Assembly: GCA_001824135.1 (NCBI GenBank)
Contig: MHWM01000014.1
Span: 7,901 to 21,557 of the forward strand
Direction: 5' to 3'
From: Candidatus Zambryskibacteria bacterium RIFCSPLOWO2_02_FULL_39_14
Lineage (GTDB): Bacteria > Patescibacteriota > Minisyncoccia > Phycocordibacterales > Zambryskibacteraceae
DNA length: 13,657 nt
Within the stretch, counting starts at the first letter, position 1. The number at the start of each line of letters is the position of its first letter. A program made the position numbers and the translations under genes. The notes under the pieces were generated by a model. It was not told the DNA's origin and ran no database searches. It worked only from the letters and a program-made list of their open reading frames with translations. Below, one piece after another: positions 1 through 5,930 of this stretch.

Positions 1-16
1 ACAGAATTGTTTCTTA

Positions 17-919
17 TTAGCGAGAGAGTTTTTGTCGTGTCAGTCGGTCGATAAGAGTTCTTAGTGTACCTATATTATCTGTGATTATAAGCATATTATT
101 GTCAAAGAATGAGTAGAGGATGATAGTTTGGTTTTCTATAGAAAGTATGCGGGCATCCTTGTTTCTATCTGTGATATCTGTGAAAACAGATTCAAAAGAA
201 AGATCTTTCAGGAATGTAGCTTCAGTAAACAATGGTCCGAGATCTACAGCTAAATTTTTTTCCCAACCAAGCATGCCGGCAAAGGCGTTTTCAAAAGATG
301 TGAGTTTGATCAAGAGGAAAGGACTGTTTCCGAAAGAGCCGAACATAAAGAGCGGATCAATAGCTCTTATCAGAGAACTCGGCGCTCTGCTTTCTAATAT
401 CTTTAGAAATTTCTCTATTGATAGGTTTGAAGATATACCCTCTTCATTTTTCTCGGACAATGTGATGTGCGCTATTTCTCCGGAAGGTACACTCTCGATA
501 ATATTAAAGACAGTATCCAAGAAAGTTTCTCGAGAAGTATTGAAGAGTTCAACGCTTCTTTCGGTATTAACTGATATGAATCTATTTTCTGGCCCAATCA
601 TAATGGGTGAAGTAGATTTTCTTATAAATTCACTATACCCATACCATGCACCAGCTGTTCCTAAGACAAATAAAATTATACTGCCTAGAGAAAGGAAAAA
701 TGACTCTCTTATTCTTTTAGAATTTTTATCTACAGGTATTTGGAATGGTTTATTTTTTATATGTTCGGCACGTTGAATTGAAACAATAGATTCCTGTTGT
801 TTTTTAAGAGCTTCTGCTACATCTCCCTGAAAAGTGCGGATTTGTTTTAGTATCGGTTCCGGTTCCTTATCTATATTTGATGTAGGTTGTACTTCTTTAA
901 GTTTTTGTTCCGGAGGCAT
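17..919 (-). CDS. Single-pass membrane protein of unknown function
   Basis: A 300-aa protein that I do not recognise. Residues 1-70 are charged and hydrophilic, with a Glu/Lys/Gln-rich stretch around 20-55, and are probably cytoplasmic. One hydrophobic segment at about 73-95 (FFLSLGSIILFVLG...) is followed by Tyr/Arg/Lys. About 200 residues of mixed alpha/beta character follow and probably lie outside the membrane. No cysteines or catalytic motif stand out. The gene begins 18 bases after the NYN-domain gene ends and is presumably the last gene of the rpsO operon. AGGAG sits only one base before the ATG, too close for normal Shine-Dalgarno use, while TAAAAT ends six bases before the ATG and could be a -10 element. 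Similar one-TM proteins of unknown role are common in Patescibacteria. The existence of the gene is fairly secure; its function is unknown. Confidence 0.8.
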   Translation of the reverse strand: MPPEQKLKEVQPTSNIDKEPEPILKQIRTFQGDVAEALKKQQESIVSIQRAEHIKNKPFQIPVDKNSKRIRESFFLSLGSIILFVLGTAGAWYGYSEFIRKSTSPIMIGPENRFISVNTERSVELFNTSRETFLDTVFNIIESVPSGEIAHITLSEKNEEGISSNLSIEKFLKILESRAPSSLIRAIDPLFMFGSFGNSPFLLIKLTSFENAFAGMLGWEKNLAVDLGPLFTEATFLKDLSFESVFTDITDRNKDARILSIENQTIILYSFFDNNMLIITDNIGTLRTLIDRLTRQKLSR

Positions 920-937
920 ACTCCTATTTTAACCTAT

Positions 938-1477
938 TTAATCCTTTCTTCGCGAATTTCTTCCATTGTCGCTGTTGAGAAGATATTTTTTAGGATTAAC
1001 ATCGAGGTCAAGAAAGTCGTCAGCGGTCTCTATCAGACGTGCTGAAGATGATTTTCCAAAAGCAACTACTTCTACTTGACAACCGTGAGTGTTCTGCAAG
1101 TACTCTACAAGCGGCACATAGTCTCCGTCTCCAGAAATAATGATGACGCTATCTAATTTAGGCGCCATAGTTACAGCATCTATAGCTAGTCCCACATCCC
1201 AATCGGCTTTCTTGGCACCACCGAGGAAAATTTGTAGCGGTTTTGAACGAATTTCGATACCCGCTTTTTCAAGAGCTTCGAAGAAAGCGTTTTCTTCACC
1301 TGATTCTGTAGTAACTACGTATGCCATAGCACGAATAAGGACACGCCCATCCAGAGCGTCTTTCAATATGGCGCCGAAATTTGCTCTTGAATGATGAAGA
1401 TTTTTAGCGCTATGATAAATATTTTGCGTGTCTATAAATATGCCGACTCGCTGGGCTTTATGTTTTATTACTGACAT
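938..1477 (-). CDS. NYN-domain (LabA/DUF88-like) putative ribonuclease
   Basis: This 179-aa protein fits the NYN family, PIN-like putative RNases of the LabA/DUF88 type. Visible family signatures are FIDTQN (D16, N19), ADWDVGLAIDA (D92, D94, D100) and ISGDGDYVPLV (D117, D119), which together supply the acidic metal-binding cluster typical of PIN/NYN folds. The final ~25 residues are polar and basic (KYLL...RNSRRKD) and may contact RNA. It lies between rpsO and a membrane-protein gene on the same strand, so it may be transcribed with ribosomal protein S15, which suits a role in RNA metabolism (inference). The ATG is preceded by an AT-rich repeat region with no Shine-Dalgarno. The substrate cannot be told from sequence; the family is reported to act on RNA. 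Confidence 0.88.
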   Translation of the reverse strand: MSVIKHKAQRVGIFIDTQNIYHSAKNLHHSRANFGAILKDALDGRVLIRAMAYVVTTESGEENAFFEALEKAGIEIRSKPLQIFLGGAKKADWDVGLAIDAVTMAPKLDSVIIISGDGDYVPLVEYLQNTHGCQVEVVAFGKSSSARLIETADDFLDLDVNPKKYLLNSDNGRNSRRKD

Positions 1478-1481
1478 AAAT

Positions 1482-1591
1482 TAGCTTCAAAGCTATTAGC
1501 TTGTTAGCTATTTAGCTTTAATTCAAATGAATTCTAACTAATAATTGTATCCAAGCTAATCAGCTAAAAAGCTAACAAAGCTAGGAAGCTT
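1482..1591. repeat. AGCTA-rich imperfect inverted repeat between rpsO and the NYN gene
   Basis: The rpsO-NYN gap consists almost entirely of AGCT/AGCTA words. The left arm at 1497-1517 (TAGCTTGTTAGCTATTTAGC+T) is complementary, with two small imperfections, to the right arm at 1562-1583. A second short pair, AGCTTC 1483-1488 with GAAGCT 1585-1590, lies outside it. Transcribed from rpsO, it could fold into a long AU-rich hairpin starting just past the rpsO stop codon. No U-run follows, so it is not a canonical terminator. Confidence 0.7.
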
Positions 1592-1594
1592 GTG

Positions 1595-1861
1595 TTATTT
1601 CTTCAGACCAAGTTTCTTTTGCAAAGCCAAAGCTCGTTTAGGACTTCTTTTTTCCAAATATTTCATATGCGCCTGGCGACCTGCTACCATGGAAAGTAAG
1701 CCTCGGCGCGAGTGATTATCTTTACCGTGCGTCTTGAGATGTTTAGCCAGTTCTTCAATACGCTTTGTTAATATGGAAATTTGCACCTCAGGAGAGCCGG
1801 TATCATTTTCATGTACAGCTACTTCTTTGATGAGTTTTTGTTTTTTGGTCTTTGAAATCAC
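1595..1861 (-). CDS. rpsO: 30S ribosomal protein S15
   Basis: An 88-aa protein of normal S15 length. It has the family core: ISKTKKQKLI at the N-terminus, HENDTGSPEVQI (17-28), the LTKRIEELAKHLKTHGKDNHSRRGL helix-loop (31-55) and the C-terminal helix ending in KKLGLKK. S15 binds 16S rRNA early in assembly of the 30S platform. The start codon is GTG at 1859-1861. The nearest upstream signal is a strong promoter whose expected +1 is this GTG, so translation is probably leaderless; no ribosome binding site is possible. The gene appears to lead an operon with the NYN and membrane-protein genes. Confidence 0.97.
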   Translation of the reverse strand: MISKTKKQKLIKEVAVHENDTGSPEVQISILTKRIEELAKHLKTHGKDNHSRRGLLSMVAGRQAHMKYLEKRSPKRALALQKKLGLKK

Positions 1862-1867
1862 TTGTTA

Positions 1868-1896
1868 AGTATAGCACATTCCTTCATATTTTGCAA
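1868..1896 (-). promoter_or_regulatory. rpsO promoter, predicted leaderless start
   Basis: On the minus strand, -35 TTGCAA (1891-1896), a 17-bp spacer and -10 TATACT (1868-1873), with TGC directly before the -10 as an extended element. Six bases separate the -10 from the GTG of rpsO, so the expected +1 falls on the start codon itself. Confidence 0.75.
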
Positions 1897-1899
1897 CTA

Positions 1900-1908
1900 T
1901 GCTATAAT
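1900..1908 (+). promoter_or_regulatory. Extended -10 promoter for the recombinase gene
   Basis: TGC-TATAAT, a perfect -10 with extended TGN. No good -35 is seen; that region lies inside the rpsO promoter. The TGCTATA here (1900-1906) and TATAGCA (1870-1876) of the rpsO promoter form a 7-bp inverted repeat, so the two promoters face outward and overlap. Expected transcript start is near 1915, giving a leader of about 100 bases before the recombinase ATG. Confidence 0.6.
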
Positions 1909-1911
1909 ATT

Positions 1912-2019
1912 GTGCGACACGCCTTCACTACCTCCTTCGCACCTGCTTTCGCACAAGGATACAGCGAGGCAATGCAAGGTTACGGAGGGTTTAGGAAAGC
2001 TTTGGCGGTACAAGTATGA
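1912..2019 (+). CDS. Possible 35-codon leader ORF overlapping the recombinase start
   Basis: A GTG-started frame of 35 codons runs without a stop to TGA at 2017-2019, which overlaps the recombinase ATG at 2016 as ATGA, the classic translational-coupling arrangement. The predicted peptide (VRHAFTTSFAPAFAQ...) resembles nothing I know. Its GTG lies only four bases past the TATAAT, closer than a usual +1, so initiation there is doubtful. The base composition (CTTC/TTCGCAC words) resembles spacer repeats elsewhere in the window. It may be chance; confidence is low. Confidence 0.25.
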   Translation: MRHAFTTSFAPAFAQGYSEAMQGYGGFRKALAVQV

Positions 2020-2897
2020 CTAATACTACTGAATTAGATAAGTTGAAGAGAGAATTTCTGGAATACACAGAGATCGAGAAAGGGCGTAGCCTCAATACTG
2101 TACGTAATTATGATCATTATCTGTCTCGTTTTTTGGAATTTTCTAAGGCGAAGAAACCAAGCGATATAACTGATAGCTATATAAGAGAATATCGACTATG
2201 GCTCAACAGGCAGACTGTTTCCTCAGGAGATACTCTCAAGAAAAAGACACAGAATTACTATCTTATTGCTCTGCGAGCCTTTCTTAAATATCTTGCCAAA
2301 CGCGGGCTCAAGGCACTTTCTCCAGAAGTTATCGAGCTTGCTCGGGTTGGGGAACGCTCTATTGACCTTATTACACCCCAAGAACTCACTCGTTTATTGG
2401 ATACTCCAGACAGAGAGACTCTGGTAGGTTTGCGTGATAAGGCTATATTGGAGACCCTCTTTTCTACAGGTTTACGCGTCTCGGAACTCTGTTCTCTACC
2501 TCGCGATCTGGATTTAAAAGCTGATGAATTTTCTATACGTGGTAAGGGCGAGAAGATTCGAGTTGTTTTTTTATCTAATGAAGCTAAAGAAGCTATAAAT
2601 ACATATCTAGATAAAAGAAAAGATATAGATAACGATTTGATGTTTCCTATGACAGCGCGTTCTGTGCAGAGACTGATAAAGCGTTATGCTATAAAAGCTG
2701 GTATAGGTAAAAAAGTTACTCCACATCTGGTAAGACATATGTTTGCTACCGATCTTTTAGGAAACGGAGCCGATCTACGTTCTGTTCAGATGCTTCTTGG
2801 TCATTCAAATATTTCTACTACTCAAATCTATACTCATGTGACAGACAAACAATTAAAAGAGACGCATAAGAAATTTCATTCACGGAGAAAATCATAA
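2016..2897 (+). CDS. xerC/xerD-like: Tyrosine recombinase, XerC/XerD type
   Basis: A 293-aa tyrosine recombinase of normal Xer length. Residues 1-110 form the SAM-like core-binding domain (EFLEYTEIEKGRSLNTVRNY...). The catalytic domain carries all expected residues: R154 (TGLRVSEL), K177 (RGKGEK), H237 and R240 (PHLVRH), H263 (LGHSNISTT) and nucleophile Y272 (IYTH). Xer recombinases resolve chromosome dimers at dif; in Patescibacteria one such gene often seems to do both jobs. No integrase-specific domain, attachment site or phage gene is nearby, so a housekeeping role is likelier than a mobile one (inference). The ATG at 2016 has no Shine-Dalgarno, and an in-frame TAG at 1992 rules out a longer N-terminus. 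It has an extended -10 promoter divergent from rpsO. Confidence 0.95.
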   Translation: MTNTTELDKLKREFLEYTEIEKGRSLNTVRNYDHYLSRFLEFSKAKKPSDITDSYIREYRLWLNRQTVSSGDTLKKKTQNYYLIALRAFLKYLAKRGLKALSPEVIELARVGERSIDLITPQELTRLLDTPDRETLVGLRDKAILETLFSTGLRVSELCSLPRDLDLKADEFSIRGKGEKIRVVFLSNEAKEAINTYLDKRKDIDNDLMFPMTARSVQRLIKRYAIKAGIGKKVTPHLVRHMFATDLLGNGADLRSVQMLLGHSNISTTQIYTHVTDKQLKETHKKFHSRRKS

Positions 2898-2938
2898 TGC
2901 TTGTAAATTTCTGGGTAATCTGGTATGATACAAGCATT
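2896..2938 (+). promoter_or_regulatory. nusA promoter inside an inverted repeat
   Basis: TTGTAA (2901-2906), a 17-bp spacer and TATGAT (2924-2929), with TGG before the -10 as an extended element. A perfect 10-bp inverted repeat brackets it: AATGCTTGTA at 2896-2905 and TACAAGCATT at 2929-2938. The left arm contains the -35 and the right arm begins at the last base of the -10 and covers the expected +1. Arm centres are 33 bp apart, about three helical turns. This geometry suits an operator; no repressor can be named. Confidence 0.65.
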
Positions 2939-2940
2939 GT

Positions 2941-2963
2941 GAGATCCGCCAGCGGCGGGTCTC
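2941..2963 (+). promoter_or_regulatory. GC-rich hairpin in the nusA leader, attenuator-like
   Basis: GAGATCCGCC, loop AGC, GGCGGGTCTC form a 10-bp stem with one U-G pair, followed by TTTAATT. It lies between the promoter and the nusA ATG, so every nusA transcript from this promoter contains it. The T-run is short, so termination would be partial. It could equally act as the terminator of the recombinase gene. Confidence 0.55.
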
Positions 2964-2978
2964 TTTAATTAAAAAATC

Positions 2979-4166
2979 ATGTTTGACTTAAAAGTAATAA
3001 ATTCAGTATTAGGTGAGCTTGAAGAAGTAAGGGGTATTCCGCGCGCTTCAATTATAGAAGCTATAGAAGCAGCACTTGCTACTGCCTATAAAAAAGAATA
3101 TGGAAAAAAGGGACAGATTATCCGCACTACTTTCGATATCAATACTGGTGAAACTAATTTTTTTCAGGTAAAGATTGTTGTAGATGATACGCGAGTTATT
3201 TTCAACGATAGTGAAGATGAGAATAAAGAGATAAAAGAAGGAGATCTATCCGGCGAAATTTCAATAAAGTCGGATGAACGCGTAGTTTATAATCCGGAAC
3301 ATCATATTCTTATAGAAGATGCACGAAAGATTAAGAAAGACGCACAACTCGATGAAGAAATAATCTTCCCTATTGAGTCCAAGGGTGATTATGGTCGCAT
3401 TGCTGCCCAGACCGCTAAGCAGGTTATTATGCAAAAAATTCGTGAGGCGGAGAAGGTATCTGTAGTCGCAGAGTTTGGTAAGCGTGAAGGAGATATTGTT
3501 ACTGGTACTGTTCAACGTGTTGAACGTGGAAATATATTTGTAGATATGGGTAGAGCTACGGGGCTTCTTTCTTATGAGGAACAGATTCCCGGTGAACGCT
3601 TTAGTCAAGGTGAACGTGTTCGCGCTTATCTATATAGAGTAGAAGAAAGTCCAAGAGGTGTATTTTTGCGTCTGTCTCGTTCTCATCCTAAATTTCTTGA
3701 AAAACTTTTCGAAGCTGAAGCCCCAGAATTGGCTAATGGTACTGTAGTTATAAAAGCTGTAGCTCGTGAAGCAGGGTATCGTTCTAAGATTGCCGCTGAA
3801 GCAAAGGGTAGTCATATTGACCCAGTCGGAGCACTTGTTGGTCAACGCGGAGTCCGCGTCTCTACTGTGATGTCTGAATTGCGCGGTGAGAAAATTGATA
3901 TCATAGAATGGTCAGCTGAACCTAAGAAATTTATCGAAGAAGCTCTTTCTCCTGCTAGAATTCTTAATATAGAAATAAATGAAGACGATAAATCTGCAGT
4001 AGTAAGCGTTTCTGAAGATCAGCAGTCTCTAGCTATAGGTAAGGGTGGTCAGAATGTGCGTCTAGCAGCTAAACTTACTGGCTGGAGAATAGACATTCAG
4101 TCTGCTAAAGGTGAGGAACTTGCAGTGGCTAAGTTTCCATTACCAGAAGTATCCAAAGAAAATTAA
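2979..4166 (+). CDS. nusA: Transcription termination/antitermination factor NusA
   Basis: A 395-aa NusA. Residues 1-~135 form the RNA polymerase-binding N-terminal domain, S1 covers about 170-235 (EGDIVTGTVQRVERGNIFVDMG...), KH1 carries DPVGALVGQRG (281-291) and KH2 carries AIGKGGQNVRLA (352-363). The protein stops soon after KH2, so the acidic C-terminal repeats of E. coli NusA are absent, as in Gram-positives. The N-terminal domain has an acidic stretch around residues 76-92 (NDSEDENKEIKEGDL). NusA binds elongating polymerase and RNA and promotes pausing and hairpin-dependent termination. The usual partner rimP is not beside it; its neighbours are a recombinase and ppa. It has its own promoter with a dyad and a leader hairpin. 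No Shine-Dalgarno precedes the ATG. Confidence 0.97.
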   Translation: MFDLKVINSVLGELEEVRGIPRASIIEAIEAALATAYKKEYGKKGQIIRTTFDINTGETNFFQVKIVVDDTRVIFNDSEDENKEIKEGDLSGEISIKSDERVVYNPEHHILIEDARKIKKDAQLDEEIIFPIESKGDYGRIAAQTAKQVIMQKIREAEKVSVVAEFGKREGDIVTGTVQRVERGNIFVDMGRATGLLSYEEQIPGERFSQGERVRAYLYRVEESPRGVFLRLSRSHPKFLEKLFEAEAPELANGTVVIKAVAREAGYRSKIAAEAKGSHIDPVGALVGQRGVRVSTVMSELRGEKIDIIEWSAEPKKFIEEALSPARILNIEINEDDKSAVVSVSEDQQSLAIGKGGQNVRLAAKLTGWRIDIQSAKGEELAVAKFPLPEVSKEN

Positions 4167-4181
4167 TTTTCTTTAAACTTG

Positions 4182-4193
4182 TGTTAATATAAT
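4182..4193 (+). promoter_or_regulatory. Possible ppa -10 region
   Basis: Overlapping AT-rich candidates sit just before ppa: TGT-TAATAT (4182-4190), seven bases from the ATG, and TATAAT (4188-4193), four bases away. The -35 region is poor. Either would give an mRNA starting at or almost at the ATG; read-through from nusA is also possible (31-base gap). Confidence 0.45.
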
Positions 4194-4197
4194 ATTT

Positions 4198-4725
4198 ATG
4201 AATCTCTGGCACGATATAGAACCTGGTACGAAAGAGACGATAAATGTCATTGTTGAAATCAACAAAGGTTCTAAAAATAAATACGAAATAGATAAGAAAA
4301 CCGGACTGATAGCACTTGATCGTGTAGCTCATACTGCACAAGATTTTCCTTTTGATTATGGTTTTGTACCTCGTTCACTCTGGCATGATAATGATCCTTT
4401 AGATGTAATATTACTTACCACTTACCCACTTTTACCGGGAGTTTTAGTCCACGCACGTCCTGTGGCTATCATGAATATGATAGATAATGGAGAAAGTGAC
4501 GATAAAATAATTGCTGTGCCTGTAGATGATCCACGTTTTGAAACAGTGCAAGATCTCGATGAGATCAACCCTCATACACTAAAAGAGATAGAACATTTCT
4601 ACAGTACTTATAAAAAATTACAAAATAAAATAGTAGATGTAAAAGGTTTTAAAAAAAAGAAGGAGGCCCAATCTACTTTCGAAGAGGGTCTTAAGTTATA
4701 TATAGAGAAGTTTCAAACAAAGTAA
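4198..4725 (+). CDS. ppa: Inorganic pyrophosphatase, family I
   Basis: A 175-aa soluble pyrophosphatase of normal family I length. It splits diphosphate to two phosphates with Mg2+, pulling forward polymerase and ligase reactions in the cytoplasm. Seen in sequence: EINKGSKNKYEIDKKTG (20-36), FPFDYGFVPRSLWHDNDPLDVILL (50-73) with the signature acidic cluster D64, D66 and D69, then DNGESDDKIIAVPVDDPRF (96-114) bearing the further metal-binding aspartates. The C-terminus (KGFKKKKEAQSTFEEGLK...) matches the usual final helix. No Shine-Dalgarno is present. It starts 31 bases after nusA and may be read from it or from its own AT-rich promoter. Confidence 0.97.
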   Translation: MNLWHDIEPGTKETINVIVEINKGSKNKYEIDKKTGLIALDRVAHTAQDFPFDYGFVPRSLWHDNDPLDVILLTTYPLLPGVLVHARPVAIMNMIDNGESDDKIIAVPVDDPRFETVQDLDEINPHTLKEIEHFYSTYKKLQNKIVDVKGFKKKKEAQSTFEEGLKLYIEKFQTK

Positions 4726-4731
4726 ATTAAA

Positions 4732-4759
4732 TTGCTTACCTAAGCAGGCGGGTTATAAT
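4732..4759 (+). promoter_or_regulatory. Promoter of the coiled-coil gene with a dyad over the -35
   Basis: TTGCTT (4732-4737), 16 bp, TATAAT (4754-4759). The near-palindrome TGCTTA-CC-TAAGCA (4733-4746) overlaps the -35. The following GCAGGCGGGTTATA (4744-4757) recurs with one change before the HU gene (8248-8261). Expected transcript start is near 4766, giving a leader of about 23 bases. Confidence 0.65.
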
Positions 4760-4788
4760 TAGTCTATTAATAATAAAAATTATTTAGG

Positions 4789-5547
4789 ATGAAAAAACAT
4801 CATTTATTTGCCATTCTTTTTTTAGTATTTGCTTTCGGGATGTCTTCTTCGGTATTTGCTTATGAAGGAGAAGATGATTTTCTTGATACCGATGAACGTA
4901 TGGAAGTACGAATAAAAGCAAATATGGATATAGAAGCAATTTTGAGATCTCAAAAAGTAAGATTAGATGCTCAGCGAGAAAAAATGAAGGCAGAAGCTGA
5001 AACTAGGAAAGCTAATGCAGAAGCCCGTAGTGATGAGGTACAAGCTAAACGCGAAGCCATGAAACTCGAACTAGAGGAAAAAAGAGCAGAAATGGATGCT
5101 AAACGCGAAGCTACGAAACTCGAACTAGAAGAAAAAAGAGAGGAAATGCATAATAAAAGAATAGAATTCCAGCAAGATGTGGCAGAACGCAAAGTAGAGC
5201 ATGTCACTAAAATAATGCTTGCCACCATTGAACGTCTCGAGCGAATTATCGTTAGGATTGAATCTAGAATTGCCAAGGTTGAAGCGCGAGGAGGTTCTGT
5301 TTCTGAAAGTAAATCATTTGTAGCTGCTGCCAAGGTAAATCTCTCGGATGCTAAAATAGTCATAGAAACTTTTTCAAGCATTGATCTCTCAAGCGAAAAA
5401 GCACAAGACAACTTTGAAAAAATTCGTGTTGCTACATCGGAAGCTCGAGAACATATTCGTGCTACTCATAATAATCTAATGCTTGCTGTACGCACACTAA
5501 GTTCCGTCGAAATAGATGTAGGAGAAGAAGATTCTACAGAACAATAA
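4789..5547 (+). CDS. Secreted coiled-coil protein of unknown function
   Basis: A 252-aa protein with a clear signal peptide: MKKHH, a hydrophobic core at 6-19, and a likely signal peptidase I site after A24 (SSVFA). The mature part is almost entirely helical. An acidic stretch (YEGEDDFLDTDE) leads into a long Glu/Lys/Arg/Ala-rich coiled coil at about 40-135, then a second helical region at 135-240 with LERIIVRIESRIAKVEARG, rich in hydrophobic repeats. The coiled coil contains two near-identical 18-residue units. There are no cysteines, no lipobox and no LPXTG anchor. It shares a promoter with the small membrane protein 22 bases downstream, so the two may form a surface or periplasmic pair (inference). 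I do not recognise the family. Confidence 0.85.
   Translation: MKKHHLFAILFLVFAFGMSSSVFAYEGEDDFLDTDERMEVRIKANMDIEAILRSQKVRLDAQREKMKAEAETRKANAEARSDEVQAKREAMKLELEEKRAEMDAKREATKLELEEKREEMHNKRIEFQQDVAERKVEHVTKIMLATIERLERIIVRIESRIAKVEARGGSVSESKSFVAAAKVNLSDAKIVIETFSSIDLSSEKAQDNFEKIRVATSEAREHIRATHNNLMLAVRTLSSVEIDVGEEDSTEQ
5044..5151 (+). repeat. Two tandem 54-bp units within the coiled-coil gene
   Basis: Units at 5044-5097 and 5098-5151 match at 48 of 54 bases and encode 18-residue blocks beginning AKREA and ending KREEM/KRAEM plus one residue. Weaker relatives flank them. Retention of the same codons points to fairly recent duplication. Confidence 0.85.
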
Positions 5548-5569
5548 TTATTCTTAATAAAAAAATACT

Positions 5570-5857
5570 ATGGAACCAGAACAACAACAAAATAATGTGA
5601 ATGTGGAAACAGAGAGTAAAAACTCCAATGGTCCTATTATTGGTGTGGTTATTATTCTCGTGATTATAATTTTAGGAGGGTTTTATTTCTGGAGTCAGCG
5701 TACGGATAATATCATGATAGAGGATGACTCAATGATGACTGACAAGGCTCTTGAATCTATTAAGATGCAAAGCGAATCAGATGATACTGCTTCTATCGAA
5801 GCTGATCTTGATTCCACAGATGTAGAAACTCTAGATAGTCAAATCAACGCTTCGTAA
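5570..5857 (+). CDS. Small single-pass membrane protein
   Basis: A 95-aa protein: a Gln/Asn/Glu-rich head (1-20), one strongly hydrophobic segment at 22-41 (GPIIGVVIILVIIILGGFYF), then an acidic Ser/Asp/Met-rich tail of about 50 residues with no cysteine. The topology is probably N-in with the tail outside (inference). It begins 22 bases after the secreted coiled-coil gene and ends 21 bases before a perfect terminator, so the two genes appear to form a two-gene operon. No family is recognised and no Shine-Dalgarno is evident. Confidence 0.8.
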   Translation: MEPEQQQNNVNVETESKNSNGPIIGVVIILVIIILGGFYFWSQRTDNIMIEDDSMMTDKALESIKMQSESDDTASIEADLDSTDVETLDSQINAS

Positions 5858-5878
5858 AAAAATTATAATTTGTCACAT

Positions 5879-5918
5879 AAAGAACCCAATAGTTGCACTA
5901 TTGGGTTCTTTATTATAT
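5879..5918 (+). terminator. Rho-independent terminator after the coiled-coil operon
   Basis: A perfect 14-bp stem, AAAGAACCCAATAG (5879-5892) with CTATTGGGTTCTTT (5898-5911), loop TTGCA, followed by ATTATATT. The arms end in A and T runs, so it can work in both directions. Confidence 0.92.
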
Positions 5919-5930
5919 TGTAAACGCGAT

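Noticed and set aside
1..16. Left edge
   Set aside because: Too short to support any feature; it only contains sequence downstream of the membrane-protein stop.
120..776. A 218-codon open frame on the plus strand
   Set aside because: It is antisense to the membrane protein, which has a coherent TM segment and operon spacing; the mirror frame has no recognisable feature.
2016..2897. Integrase of a mobile element
   Set aside because: Standard Xer length and motifs, with housekeeping neighbours and no attachment-site repeat, phage or plasmid gene nearby.
4971..5411. A 146-codon open frame on the minus strand
   Set aside because: It is antisense to the coiled-coil gene; the Ser/Leu-rich product is the mirror of GAA/AAA/GCT codon bias. 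The plus-strand protein has a signal peptide and heptads.
5901..5930. A ten-residue N-terminal extension of clpP
   Set aside because: The ATG falls in the terminator stem, and family alignment supports the start at 5931.
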